Of a stretch of 64,000 nt of DNA, positions 1 through 9,837 are shown piece after piece. Position numbers and translations under genes: made by a program. The notes beneath the pieces are model-generated. The model was not told where the DNA came from. It did not search any database and saw nothing but the letters and a program-made list of their open reading frames with translations. The stretch lies in assembly GCF_022230885.1 (NCBI RefSeq), contig NZ_JAKGCT010000004.1, positions 558,001 through 622,000 of the forward strand, in the 5' to 3' direction. This stretch comes from Paenalcaligenes niemegkensis. GTDB lineage: Bacteria > Pseudomonadota > Gammaproteobacteria > Burkholderiales > Burkholderiaceae_B. Each line of letters begins with the position of its first letter. Positions within the stretch are counted from its first letter, which is position 1.

Positions 1-201
1 AGCTCCCATTCCTCAATCTGGGTCCCGTCGGCCAGCTTACAAAAGCCGACTTGTCCTTCTGGCTGGTCCACAATAGTGACCGTCCCGCCAAGCTCAATAC
101 AGTAAGCGGAAGCGGGATTCGGCATGCCAACACTCTTATCCGAGACTGATGCCGCACACCCCCATTAGCGCGACAGCCGCGACAATTCCTATTCTATGCA
201 T
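1..201 (-). CDS. DUF333-family lipoprotein, partial at window edge and frameshifted
   Basis: The ATG at 201-199 follows AAGGAG and opens a signal peptide (MHRIGIVAAVALMG). Frame one soon stops. The next frame reads CAASVSDKSVGMPNPASAYC and then IELGGTV, with QVGFCKLADGTQIEEWEL further on, which is the DUF333 pattern of GMxNPAxxYCxxxGG followed by a Gly-rich Cys strand and a DGxxxEEWEL end. The two frames join in the run of five C at 159-163 (five G on the coding strand). Dropping one G, or adding two, places the lipobox Cys directly after the signal peptide. The gene runs off the left edge. Family members are small exported lipoproteins of unknown role. The break is probably a homopolymer error. 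Confidence 0.7.
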
Positions 202-610
202 AGTTACTCCTTTGCTTGGTTTAGGCATTGTAGCAACGGCCTGATTAGTCACAAATGGATGACGCCAGATGGGCTGGTATGTCACCAGTCGCTGGAAGAT
301 GTAACCAGAACCATGCCTAGCAACGTCAAAAAGCGTGAAAGGAACCCTGCTGGGTGCGCCACCTCATTAATCAACACCGCAGTAGCAAGGAAGACAACAA
401 TCACTGACAAATACCAAGCCTTGCGAGAGGCGCTACAGGCCATCACTGAGTTCGACGCTCCTATAAACATCGTTGACACGATGACCGGCCGGAGCGAGCG
501 ATGATCGAATTAGCCCAGACCGCCCTTTCCCAGTAAGCCCTACCTAAATTAATTCATGCTTTAGCCGTTATATCGGCACTGCAGTAGCTACACACCTGGC
601 CCTGCCTGGG

Positions 611-684
611 CCCTCTAGCCACGACACTCCTCTCCCTCACATGAGTGCTGTTCCCCGACAGCATGGAGTGTCGTGCCTAGAGGG
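611..684. repeat. Long imperfect inverted repeat (20-base arms, 19 matching)
   Basis: The arm at 611-630 (CCCTCTAGCCACGACACTCC) is complemented by 665-684 with a single mismatch, around a 34-base loop. There is no T-tract on either side, so it is not a normal terminator. It lies outside any recognised gene. It could be a structured RNA, a transposon-derived element or a recombination site; the sequence does not say which. Confidence 0.75.
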
Positions 685-928
685 TTGATATACAGAACAC
701 CATGAATCGCCAATACCGTACGGGGCGCAACGGACGTACAGCAAGAGGACCGTAAAGCATTGCTAGGGCACACAAACGGCAACGTAAGCTCACATTACTT
801 CGCCGCAGAGCTAGGCAAGCTTATTGAGTATGCAAATAGAGTGTCTCTCTTTGGTTCGCAAACGCCGACGTTAACCATTCTAAAAAGAAAGTCCGCATGA
901 CTTGTCACGCAAAAGTCACGCACAACAA

Positions 929-962
929 AAAGGACTCACAGCGATTAACACTGTAAGTCCTT
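929..962 (-). terminator. Rho-independent terminator after tRNA-Pro
   Basis: On the minus strand AAGGACTTACAG and CTGTGAGTCCTT form a 12-base stem with one mismatch around a 9-base loop, followed by TTTTTG. It sits just downstream of the minus-strand tRNA. Confidence 0.75.
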
Positions 963-980
963 AATTTGCATACTAAATTC

Positions 981-1059
<79 letters not shown>

Positions 1060-1137
1060 AGAACAAAACTATACCACTATGTTTTGCTTCGTGTCAACTT
1101 TGTTAGGCCTGCGCACTTCAATAAACCTATCCCACCA

Positions 1138-1207
1138 GGCCTAGGCCATTTCGCTATTACAGCCTAGGCCTTGCGGCCCATCTCGCTGTCGACAAGCTAA
1201 GCCTAGG
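1138..1207. promoter_or_regulatory. CCTAGG palindrome cluster upstream of pgaA
   Basis: There is a perfect GGCCTAGGCC at 1138-1147, AGCCTAGGCC at 1161-1170 (core GCCTAGGC) and a weaker AGCCTAGGA at 1200-1208. The first two centres are 23 bp apart, about two helical turns. The same pair with the same spacing stands upstream of csgE at 7733-7765. Two phased palindromes suggest a regulator binding cooperatively as two dimers, upstream of the pga promoter. The protein is not identified; the LuxR-type regulator at 11483-12226 is the nearest candidate. Confidence 0.6.
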
Positions 1208-1355
1208 ATTCAAGCATTCATCGTGACAGCCGGTGTCCAGACCATGACAAACCTTTCCCTAAGCCCCATCAAGGTAGTCATCATGCTTGCAAGGAGTCGA
1301 CCATAATGCAGTTCACCATAGCCAAACAACATGTTCCCTTTAAAGAGGGACGATC

Positions 1356-3839
1356 ATGACGTTTCGCTCCCGCGTAAGCCTGAGGGCAGCAGGTATGGCA
1401 CTGGTTACGATTCAGGCTGGCGCATGGGCTCAGGCTCTGCCCGCCGAACGTACCTTCCTGTATCAGCAAGCTATTGAAAACGCACGTCAAGGCCGCTATG
1501 AACAAGCGCTGTCATATTTAAAAGGTGAAGCCGTGCGAGACCCTCGCAACGATCAGGTTCATCGTGACCTTATTGTCGTGCAACAGTGGGCAGGCCAATA
1601 CCAGAAAGCCATTCAATCATACGAAAATCGCACGCTGACTGCGCTGGAAAATGACCCCTTGTACGTCAGGCTGGCCGCAGCAAACGCCTACCTGGCAAAT
1701 CAGCAGGCCCCAAAGGCATTGGTACTCGCCACCAAGAAACAGCCTGCCCAAGAACCTTCGACGGAGTGGTTAGTAATTGAATTGCTGGCCCTGACGCAGA
1801 TGAACCAGATGGACGCGTTAAGAAGGACCCGTAATCGAGCCATGGGCGCGGCCACCACGGCAAACGAATATGTGCAGCTAAGTCACCTTTTTATGCGGAC
1901 TAATTTGCCTCACGATGCACTGAAGGCAGCCAGCCGGGCAGTGCAATTGGAACCTTCTGAACCCGCATGGAAAATAAACTATGCGGAAATCCTGCACCGT
2001 AGTGGCTCTCCTCGTCTCACGCTGGACTATGTTCAGCGGCATGGGGTGCATTTGTCAACAGAAGAGCAGCTGGGCCTGGAGATCGATGCTACTGCTGAAC
2101 TGACCCGGCAGTCGGTCTTTAGGGCACGAAATGACACTGAGCGCCATCTGGCCGCATTGGAAGCGCTGCGTGAGTATGAGCAGCTTGACTCCAAGTGGAG
2201 TTCACAGCTATCAGCAGACCGTCCGGCCCGGCATCGGCTCGCCTTCGACCGCTTGCTCGCCTTGCACGCCGCGGGTGAATCCAGGCAGGTGGTGTCCGGC
2301 TATGAAACGCTGATCGCCGAGGGAGCAACCGCTCCGGATTATGTGCTGGATATAGTAGCGTCCTCGTATTTAAGCGAACGTAAGCCCGAACGTGCAGCGC
2401 AACTGTATGAAAGCAGCACTGCTGCGGCCAGATTGACGCCCGAAGCCAAGTGGCTACGTCAGCTTAACCAAAACTATATCTATCAGGAAAGCGACCAGTA
2501 CAAGAAAGCCGATCAGGTGCTGGCGGAGGCCAGTAGCGAGACGCCCACATGGCTGCATATCAAGGGTAAAGTCGATGCCCAGCCTAATATGCGCTTTACG
2601 GATACCCAGGTGGCGATTGCCTTGCGTAATCTCTACAGCGGCAACGCCGAACTGGCCAGCCTGCAGCTTAAAGAAATGCTGGACCAGGCGCCTGCCAACT
2701 CTACCTTGCGCGTGAATTACGCCGATGCGCTGCGAGCACAAGGACTAAGCCGTGAGGCGGAAGGACAGTTAAAGATAATCGAGACCACAGAGCCTTTAGA
2801 GAAGTCGCTGCTGCTTACCCAAGGCCACACGGCGCTGGATCTGAGCGAGTGGCGACAGGCCCGCAGCCTCGTTACCTACCTGAATCAGGAACACCCTGAA
2901 GATATCTCCGTGCAGCAGTTGAACAGGCGTTGGGAAACTTACCAACTCAGAGAGCTTCAGGTCAGTGGCGGCCGTGGCTTTGGCCCTACGAGCACAGTGG
3001 GTGGTGACCATGGAACCTGGATCAACACCAAGCTGTATTCTCCGCCCATCGCCGATTCGTGGCGGCCATTTGTTGGCTACCAACTGAATAGCGGCAAGTT
3101 TGATGAGCAAAGCATCAACGTGAACACTGTGCTGGCCGGGGTGCAATGGCAAAGTCGCGATAACCTCGCTGAAGTTGAAGTGAATAACCAGCATTATCGG
3201 GGCAAAGACAAGATAGGCACTCGTTTCTGGTGGGAGCACAATATCGGAGACCATTGGCTGACGGGCGTACAACTAGCCACTCACAGCCTGCTTACCCCGC
3301 TTCGAGGACTTAATACCGGCGTGCATGGCAAACGCGCTGACCTCTATCTGCAGTGGCAATCCACCAATCAGAATCAATGGAGGGTCACTTTCTCTCCCTC
3401 CCGCTTCAGCGACGGGAATAACCGGCGAGAAGTGGTGCTGGGCGGGCAAACCCGCCTGATGACCAGGGATCACGTTCTGATAGACGGCATGCTCGAAGCT
3501 TCGTTCTCCAGTAATAGTCTGGGCAATACAAGCACCCAGGACCGCACCGCTTACTTCAATCCCAAGCGTGACTATTTACTGCTGCCCAAGGTCGGGGTCG
3601 AACAACTCTTGTACCAACGCTATGACCAACGCTGGTCTCATCGTCTGGAAGTCGGTGCAGGTACCTATTATCAAAAAAGCTACGGCTCTGATCTCGTTAT
3701 TTCAGCACGGTATAGAAATGACATCTCTTTCTCTGACCGTCTCAGTGCAGGTCTGGGCGTAGAGGCCACTCGCCGCCCTTATGACGGCAAAAAAGAAAAC
3801 AACCTGAACCTATTCCTCGAACTTAATTGGCGGTTTTAA
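1356..3839 (+). CDS. pgaA: PgaA, poly-beta-1,6-GlcNAc export porin
   Basis: This is an outer-membrane exporter of partly deacetylated poly-beta-1,6-N-acetylglucosamine (PGA/PNAG). It has 827 aa against 807 in E. coli. A signal peptide (residues 1-26, ending AWAQA) is followed by a long TPR-type helical domain to about residue 510 (repeats such as ARQGRYEQALSYL and HRDLIVVQQWAGQYQKAIQSY), then a beta-barrel ending in the aromatic LELNWRF typical of porins. ATG at 1356 has GAGGGA in front. It is the first gene of pgaABCD and its stop overlaps the start of pgaB (TAATG). The palindrome cluster 150-220 bp upstream probably regulates it. Confidence 0.95.
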   Translation: MTFRSRVSLRAAGMALVTIQAGAWAQALPAERTFLYQQAIENARQGRYEQALSYLKGEAVRDPRNDQVHRDLIVVQQWAGQYQKAIQSYENRTLTALENDPLYVRLAAANAYLANQQAPKALVLATKKQPAQEPSTEWLVIELLALTQMNQMDALRRTRNRAMGAATTANEYVQLSHLFMRTNLPHDALKAASRAVQLEPSEPAWKINYAEILHRSGSPRLTLDYVQRHGVHLSTEEQLGLEIDATAELTRQSVFRARNDTERHLAALEALREYEQLDSKWSSQLSADRPARHRLAFDRLLALHAAGESRQVVSGYETLIAEGATAPDYVLDIVASSYLSERKPERAAQLYESSTAAARLTPEAKWLRQLNQNYIYQESDQYKKADQVLAEASSETPTWLHIKGKVDAQPNMRFTDTQVAIALRNLYSGNAELASLQLKEMLDQAPANSTLRVNYADALRAQGLSREAEGQLKIIETTEPLEKSLLLTQGHTALDLSEWRQARSLVTYLNQEHPEDISVQQLNRRWETYQLRELQVSGGRGFGPTSTVGGDHGTWINTKLYSPPIADSWRPFVGYQLNSGKFDEQSINVNTVLAGVQWQSRDNLAEVEVNNQHYRGKDKIGTRFWWEHNIGDHWLTGVQLATHSLLTPLRGLNTGVHGKRADLYLQWQSTNQNQWRVTFSPSRFSDGNNRREVVLGGQTRLMTRDHVLIDGMLEASFSSNSLGNTSTQDRTAYFNPKRDYLLLPKVGVEQLLYQRYDQRWSHRLEVGAGTYYQKSYGSDLVISARYRNDISFSDRLSAGLGVEATRRPYDGKKENNLNLFLELNWRF

Positions 3840-5859
3840 TGTTCACGTTCTTGCACTCTTTCTTTAAGCTGCTAGTGACCTCTTTCGTGTTGCTAATGCT
3901 AGCCTGCTCACATTACGCCGAGCCTTTTGTTGCCCCCGAAAACCGGGAACGGCATGCAAACCAGCGCCCTTGGGTACAGAACTCGTTTCTGGTTCTGGCT
4001 TGGCACGACGTAGAAGACAGCGATCCGAGCCAAAAGTACCTAAGCGTCAGTACGGCACACCTGCAACAGCAATTCAGCTGGCTCAAAACATCTGGCTATA
4101 CGCCTGTATCGGTAGACCAGATCCTGGAGGCCAGAGCGGGTGGACCTCCATTGCCGGATCGCGCCGTGGTATTAACCTTTGACGACGGCTACTCCAGTTT
4201 TTACGACCGCGTCTACCCCTTGCTGATGGCTTATCAGTGGCCTGCCATATTGGCCCCGGTCGGCACCTGGGTTGATGCTCCTGATGGCGGCACCGTAGAC
4301 TTTGGCGGCGAGCCGGTCGCTCGTGAACGCTTTCTTCACTGGGATCAAATTGAGGAAATGGCTGCGTCCGGTCTGGTGGAGATCGGCGCCCATACCTATA
4401 ACCTGCACTATGGCCTACCGGCCAACCCCCAGGGAAATGTCCAGCCTGCGGCTGCCTCAAGGCGCTACGACCCCAAAACAAAACAGTACGAAAGTCAGGA
4501 ATCCTTCACGGCGAGAGTGGCTGACGATGTGAAAAAATCACTCAAAAAATCACCCAGGTTACAGGCAAGTCACCACGGGTCTGGGTATGGCCATACGGCC
4601 GTGCCAATGGCCTGACCTTAAAGGAAATAGAAAAGGCAGGCTATCAAATAGCCATGACTCTTGAAGATGGTGTTGCCACCACCGACACCTTACTCAATAC
4701 GCCACGGCTGCTCATTGATATGGATCCCTCTACCGACGAGTTCGCCAGCTACCTGATATCGATGGAGTCTACGCAAAGCCGGCATCTGGTCCACGTCGAC
4801 CTCGACTATGTGTACGATCCTGACCCGGTGCAGACCGAGCTCAACCTGAACCGCCTGGTTCAGCGTATTGCGGACTTGAAGGTCAATACGGTCGCCCTAC
4901 AAGCTTTTGCGGACCCGGCCGGTGACGGTTTGGTTAAATCGCTGTATTTCCCTAACCGGGTACTTCCCATGCGTGCCGATTTATTCAATCGTGCGGCATG
5001 GCAGTTAAGCAGTCGGGCAGGTGTGCGGGTTTATGCATGGATGCCGGTATTGGGATTTGATCTGGATGCCAATATCGCACGTGTCAAAGCGATGGATCCG
5101 CTCAGCGGCCAGATCGCACTAAGTGAGAGCCAGTACGTTCGTATCTCGCCCTTTGATCAGCAAGGCCGCGAGCGCATCAAAGAGATCTATGCTGATCTGG
5201 CCAGCTACACCCTGTTTGGCGGCTTGATTTTTCATGACGACGCCCTGCTCTCGGACTTCGAGGATTTCAGCCCCGATGCCATACGTCAATATGAGGCGCT
5301 GGGGCTTAAGACCGATGTACAGAGCCTTCATGATGACAAAGCCGCTCAGGAAGAATGGACGCGCTACAAAAGCAAAGTTCTCAATGACTTCACGCTTGAA
5401 CTGGCGGATGTCGTTAAGGGCATCGCCGGCCCCCAGATCCACACTGCACGCAATATGTTCGCCCCTCTTATTACGAACCCGGAAAGTGAAGCCTGGTTCG
5501 CGCAAAACCTTGACGACTTTCTGGCAATTTACGACTACGCAGTTCCGATGGTCATGCCAAGGATGGAAGGCGTTTCAGCCAGGGATGAAGATCAGTGGAT
5601 ACGGGACATTGTCGCCGAGGTGGCCAAGCGCCCCGACGGTTTGAAGAAAACCCTGTTCGAGCTGCAATCACGTGACTGGAGTCTGGACTCCCCGGACAAC
5701 CACATCGACGCTAAACAGATCGTTCATTGGATACAAGTCTTACAACGGGCTGGGGCAAGGCACTTCGGCTACTACCCCGACGACTTCTTGCAAGACAAAC
5801 CGAATTTAGAGCAAATTCGCCCTGCAATCTCTAACGAATGGTTTCCTTTCAAAAAATGA
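3839..5859 (+). CDS. pgaB: PgaB, PNAG N-deacetylase lipoprotein (one frameshift)
   Basis: PgaB deacetylates PNAG in the periplasm before export. The start ATG overlaps the pgaA stop (TAATG). The N-terminus is a lipoprotein signal with lipobox LMLAC. The deacetylase (NodB-fold) domain shows VVLTFDDGYSSFYDRVYPLL and EIGAHTYNLHYG. The open frame breaks in the A6 run at 4544-4549. With one more A the protein continues ITQVTGKSPRVWVWPYGRAN into the C-terminal glycoside-hydrolase-like domain (from about residue 300; DLDYVYDPDPVQTELNLNRL, GLIFHDDALLSDFED), giving 673 aa like E. coli PgaB. Assembly error is likely; a real break would leave only the deacetylase half. Confidence 0.9.
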
Positions 5860-7178
5860 CTGAGCGCATCGTTGGCCTTCTCGCCTTAATCAGCGTCATC
5901 GCGCTGCCCCTTTACTTGTATACCAGCGGGCATCAGTTTGTATTGATGCTCTTTATCTTCTTCTATCCCTTGTTCATGGGTTGCATCTGGATAAGCGGCG
6001 GCTTGTACTTCTGGTTTCAGTGGGAGCGTCAATGGAGCTGGCGTCCGGCTAAGCCTCCGGCTCTGCCGGGCAATCCCCTGGTGAGCATTCTGATCCCCTG
6101 CTATAACGAAGCTGCACACTGTACTGAGACGATTGCAGCGGCGCTGGGACAGATACACAGCAACATCGAAGTTATTGCCATCAACGACGGCTCCAGCGAC
6201 CTGACCCGTCTTATTCTCGACGATCTAAGCCAGGCCGACCCGCGTTTGCGCATTGTTCATCTTGCTGCCAATCAGGGCAAGGCCATGGCCCTGACCATGG
6301 GCGCCATGGCCGCCCGAAGTCCTTATCTAGTGTGCATAGACGGAGATGCCCTGTTGGATCCGGATGCGGTGAACTACCTTGTAGCGCCGATGATTCACCA
6401 TCCTCAAGTGGGTGCGATTACCGGTAATCCACGTATTCGCACGCGTTCTACGCTAATTGGCCGAATTCAGGTAGGCGAGTTCTCATCCATTATCGGGCTG
6501 ATTAAACGGACACAACGCGTATTTGGACGTCTTTTTACCGTATCAGGTGTTATTTGTGCTTTTCGACGTGAAGCCTTGGAAGAATGCGGCTACTGGAGCC
6601 TGAACATGGCCACCGAAGACATCGATATCACCTGGAAACTTCAGTTACGTGGCTGGAATATCTTTTATGAGCCACGAGCGCTTTGCTGGGTGTTAATGCC
6701 TGAAACGCTTAATGGCCTGTGGAAACAGCGCCAACGCTGGGCTCAAGGCGGAGCCGAAACTTTTCTTAAGTACCTGCCAAAGGTAGGAGCCCTTAAACAT
6801 CATAAGCTATGGGGCTTATTGACTGATTATTACCTGTCGGTACTATGGAGTTTTTCACTGGCCATCACCAGCCTGTTCTGGCTGCTGGAATCTAGTTCGC
6901 GCCTGAGTTTTTCCGAGACGACGGCATCATTGCCTCCAGCGTTCACCGGCCTGCTTCTGGGCTGCGTTTGCCTATTTCAATTTTTAACCAGTCTGCTCAT
7001 TGACAGACGCTATGAACCGTCGATAAGCCGCGCACTCTACTGGATCATCTGGTATCCGTTTGTGTTTTGGCTAATTAACTGCCTGACCTGCTTACGAAGC
7101 TTTCCCATCGCGATGCTCAGGAGCCGCGGCCGAGCACGTTGGGTTTCTCCTGACCGTGGCATAGAGGAAAAATCATGA
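5856..7178 (+). CDS. pgaC: PgaC, PNAG synthase glycosyltransferase
   Basis: Processive GT2 glycosyltransferase of the inner membrane that polymerises UDP-GlcNAc, working with PgaD. I choose ATG 5856 because it overlaps the pgaB stop (ATGA) and gives MTERIVGLL, aligning with E. coli PgaC; a start at 5838 is also open. It has 440 aa. Two N-terminal membrane segments precede the catalytic domain with NDGSSD, DGDALLDPDA, the acceptor ATEDID motif and the QRQRWAQGG (QxxRW) signature; two or more C-terminal membrane segments follow. PgaCD is activated by c-di-GMP in E. coli; no such site is visible here. Confidence 0.95.
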   Translation: MTERIVGLLALISVIALPLYLYTSGHQFVLMLFIFFYPLFMGCIWISGGLYFWFQWERQWSWRPAKPPALPGNPLVSILIPCYNEAAHCTETIAAALGQIHSNIEVIAINDGSSDLTRLILDDLSQADPRLRIVHLAANQGKAMALTMGAMAARSPYLVCIDGDALLDPDAVNYLVAPMIHHPQVGAITGNPRIRTRSTLIGRIQVGEFSSIIGLIKRTQRVFGRLFTVSGVICAFRREALEECGYWSLNMATEDIDITWKLQLRGWNIFYEPRALCWVLMPETLNGLWKQRQRWAQGGAETFLKYLPKVGALKHHKLWGLLTDYYLSVLWSFSLAITSLFWLLESSSRLSFSETTASLPPAFTGLLLGCVCLFQFLTSLLIDRRYEPSISRALYWIIWYPFVFWLINCLTCLRSFPIAMLRSRGRARWVSPDRGIEEKS

Positions 7179-7603
7179 TCATCAGAACGCGCAGGCACCC
7201 TGTCTTTCATTCTATCGATCTCGTACTGACGAGCTTGGGCTGGATAGCCTTTGCCTGGCTGATCACCAACGGAATCGTCTCGCTGCTTATTGACTCACCC
7301 ACCACTTCCTTCTTAAATATTAATCCCGTCTTGCCTGCTCTCAGCACACTGAGTGCTTACGCAATGGTCGCCGCTATCAATACCGGACTGCTCGCACTCT
7401 GGGCTCAAAGTCATCGCCGCTTCGGCAAACTTTTTAGCAGCCCTCAAAAATCAGCCTACCGACCTTCGCTTCCCAGTCCACACCCATGCGTGTCTCTCTA
7501 CGGCATTGATCCTCTCCGGCAGAATGAACTACGTCAAAACCGCTATAGCGTGATTCATCATAATGCCACCGGCCAAATCACCCGTGTAGAAACAGCAAGC
7601 TAA
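7175..7603 (+). CDS. pgaD: PgaD, PNAG synthase accessory membrane protein
   Basis: Small inner-membrane partner of PgaC, 142 aa (E. coli 137). Two hydrophobic segments lie at about residues 17-40 and 52-75, followed by a cytoplasmic tail ending HHNATGQITRVE, comparable to HFTSQGQIKMV of the E. coli protein. The start overlaps the pgaC stop by four bases (ATGA). The assignment rests mainly on position and topology, as sequence is weakly conserved in this family. Confidence 0.85.
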   Translation: MIIRTRRHPVFHSIDLVLTSLGWIAFAWLITNGIVSLLIDSPTTSFLNINPVLPALSTLSAYAMVAAINTGLLALWAQSHRRFGKLFSSPQKSAYRPSLPSPHPCVSLYGIDPLRQNELRQNRYSVIHHNATGQITRVETAS

Positions 7604-7624
7604 GCTCAATCCAGTTTCATTGCA

Positions 7625-7657
7625 GAACCATCCTGAATGCTCCGGGTGGTTTTTTCG
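7625..7657 (+). terminator. Terminator after pgaD
   Basis: ACCATCC and GGGTGGT (one G-U pair) flank a short loop, followed by TTTTTTCG, 20-50 bases after the pgaD stop. It separates the pga and csg operons. Confidence 0.65.
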
Positions 7658-7732
7658 TCTCTTATGCGTCCGACAAGGCCTCGCCAGCATTCTGCAGAGC
7701 CCCTTTAGCACCCTCTTTCGGGCCGGTTAAAC

Positions 7733-7765
7733 AGCCTAGGCCTTCGCGCCGGAAAGGCCTAGGCC
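7733..7765. promoter_or_regulatory. Paired CCTAGG palindromes upstream of csgE
   Basis: AGCCTAGGCC at 7733-7742 and GGCCTAGGCC at 7756-7765 have centres 23 bp apart, as in the pgaA upstream region, but in the opposite left-right order. The pair ends 129 bp before the csgE start. Likely a shared activator or repressor site for both matrix operons (inference from the match and position). Confidence 0.65.
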
Positions 7766-7894
7766 AGCAAGCCCATATGTTTACTCCCTGCGACTCCTAA
7801 GATTCGTTATGTCAACGTTTGTATCCATAGGTGAATGTCTGACCCACCCCGACGACGCAAACGACTTAATCAAGGCCGATGACCGGAGCATGCA

Positions 7895-8388
7895 ATGCGT
7901 TATTTGAGGAATCGTACACGTTATGTTTGCCTGATCGCCGCCTTGTATGCGTTACCAGGAGCCACGCAGCCTCAAAGCGAAGTGAAAGACCAGCCCAGTC
8001 TCCAAAACCAGATAGAAGGCACTCGGGCGGTTATTGAAACGCAGCAAAAGCAATTGTTCACTGATCCCTTGGCCGGCATTGTCATCAACAGGACTGTCAC
8101 TGTTCAGGGAAATGACTTCTACCGCTTTTTGCCACTTCATGGCGGGCAAAGGGCCTGGATACCCATTACACCATTGCTATTTATGAACGCCCCTCTGCCC
8201 GGTGGGGAAGCGAGATCTGGGTGGAGTACCGCCGACAGGAAATGTTTCACACCTTCTTGCCGCCGGCCCGCTCGCAAACCCGGCCAATCAGTGAATACGC
8301 CGTCAACTTAGTGTTTGAAAATCTTATGGACAGTGAGCAAGAGCGATTACTTACCCATAACCCCGATTTAGCCCCCGAAGAATTCTAA
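7895..8388 (+). CDS. csgE: CsgE, curli secretion specificity factor (one frameshift)
   Basis: Periplasmic factor that caps the CsgG pore and guides curlin to it. It starts at MRYLRNRTRYVCLIAALYAL, a signal peptide. The first frame reads TVTVQGNDFYRF; adding one T in the run at 8126-8130 continues FATSWRAKGLDTHYTIAIYE then RPSARWGSEIWVEYRRQEMF, matching E. coli CsgE (GHDFYRAFSDKW ... ERPSARWGS). The repaired protein is 164 aa and ends at TAA 8386-8388, with AAGGAG for csgF right behind. The break is probably a homopolymer error. Confidence 0.88.
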
Positions 8389-8406
8389 GCCAGCAAGGAG
8401 AATAAC

Positions 8407-8848
8407 TTGAACGTTCAGACCACCCGATGCGCCGTCACCGCACTTACGCTGAGCCTGGCATTAGCCTCGGCCACCGCCATGGCAAGTCCACTCGTCTACA
8501 CCCCCGTTAACCCCTCCTTTGGTGGCGATCCACTCAATGGAAACTGGTTATTGAATTCAGCGCAGTTGACGAACAAACACAAAGATCCCGATCTGGATGA
8601 CCGTTTCGGCTATCAGGAACGCTCCCCTTCGAGGATTTTAATGACCAGCTGGAGCGGGCCGTGCTTAGCCGACTGGCATCAGCAGCAAGCTCTCAATTCA
8701 TTGATGCCAATGGCCGGTTTGTGCCCGGCTCGTTTGAAACCGGAAACTTTGTCGTGGATGTCCTGGATCTGGGGGCGGAATGCTATCCATCACCACACGC
8801 GACAAGGTCACCGGTGCAACAACTACTTTTAGAGTTAACCAGCCATGA
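8407..8848 (+). CDS. csgF: CsgF, curli nucleation/secretion partner (two frameshifts)
   Basis: CsgF is secreted and couples the CsgG pore to curli nucleation. A TTG start follows AAGGAG by six bases. A signal peptide ending TAMA is followed by SPLVYTPVNPSFGGDPLNGN and WLLNSAQLTNKHKDP, matching E. coli [27 protein letters not shown]. Frame breaks in C4 at 8624-8627 and G5 at 8771-8775; one added base in each restores FEDFNDQLERAVLSRLASAA, FVVDVLDLGGGMLSITTRDK and VTGATTTFRVNQP. Repaired length is 147 aa. The stop overlaps the csgG start (ATGA). Confidence 0.88.
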
Positions 8849-9827
8849 TCCTCAATCAAGCACCTGCAAGCACAGCAGCCAGCAGCGGTCGTGTTCGCCC
8901 TGTGAAATCGCTGATTTCCATCGCCATGATGCTGGGATTGACTGCCTGCGCCCAGATCCCTCACCCTCCTGCCAATGTGAATGCTGCGGCCGTGCTGACG
9001 CCGGCGACGCCTTCCACCCAGGACTTGATGCAACTGCCTTTGCCTAAAGCCCGGCTGGCGGTGGCGGTATACGGATTCAGGGATCAGACCGGCCAATACA
9101 AGCCCTACCCGGAGAGTTCATTCTCCACCTCTGTCACGCAGGGGGCCACTTCTATGCTGGTCAAGGCTCTGAAGGATTCGCGATGGTATACCCCTGTAGA
9201 ACGTGAAAGCCTGCAAGAGCTGTTAACCGAACGACGCATCGTCAGGGCGCTGGACGGCTCTAGCGACAATCAGACTTCCAGCATTGAAATACCTGCGCTG
9301 GTACCCGCTGAAATCATGATGGATGGCGGCATTATCTCCTACGAAAGCAACGTACGTACAGGGGTGCCGCTGCCCGTTATCTGGGCATTGGTGCCTCGTC
9401 GCAATATCGGATGGATCAGGTGACGGTCAATCTGCGCAGTATTGATATACGTACCGGTCATATTCTGCAAAGTGTATCCACCACCAAGACCATTTATTCA
9501 TACGAGGTGCACCCCAGCGTCTACAAATTCGTGAATTTCAAAGACTTGCTGGAAATTGAGGCGGGTGTCACCAGCAACGAACCGGCACAGATCAGTGTGA
9601 AGGAGGCCATTGAATCGGCCCTCGTTCACCTTATTGTGCAGGGGCTGGAAGACGGCAACTGGCAGCTACAGAATGCGGCAGATCTTAATAATCCCGTGCT
9701 GGAACGCTATAGAAACCTGGCCCGCAACCTGATGAGCTATGAAAGCTACGCCGCCACACAAAATGCATTGTTTGCAGAAGCCGGGTTTGTCAGCGACAGC
9801 GCAACAACCTCAGCTGTCGTGCAGTAA
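8845..9827 (+). CDS. csgG: CsgG, curli secretion channel lipoprotein (one frameshift)
   Basis: Nonameric outer-membrane pore for curlin. The lipoprotein signal KSLISIAMMLGLTAC shows a good lipobox, which suggests the GTG at 8902 as an alternative start; ATG 8845 adds 19 residues. Conserved stretches include AVAVYGFRDQTGQYKPYP, SSFSTSVTQGATSML and SRWYTPVERESLQELLTERR. The frame breaks in G4 at 9361-9364. One more G gives ISYESNVRTGGAAARYLGIG then ASSQYRMDQVTVNLRSIDI, as in E. coli (YESNVKSGGVGARYFGIGADTQYQLDQ). Repaired length is 327 aa, C-terminally longer than the E. coli protein. Confidence 0.92.
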
Positions 9828-9837
9828 CGCCTACGAA

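Larger units (their letters stand above)
202..980. other. Gene-poor stretch upstream of tRNA-Pro
   Basis: I see no convincing gene here. The two longest open frames (196-504 plus, 282-479 minus) have no recognisable domain and no good ribosome binding site. The stretch holds one long inverted repeat (611-684) and, close to tRNA-Pro, a terminator. Bases 880-930 contain spaced TGCGTGAC-like repeats of the kind sometimes seen next to tRNA-integrated elements, so it may be a worn-down integration scar. That last point is inference. Confidence 0.4.

Noticed and set aside
196-504. 102 aa open frame at the left end
   Set aside because: It overlaps the DUF333 lipoprotein start, has no recognisable domain, odd composition and no good ribosome site.
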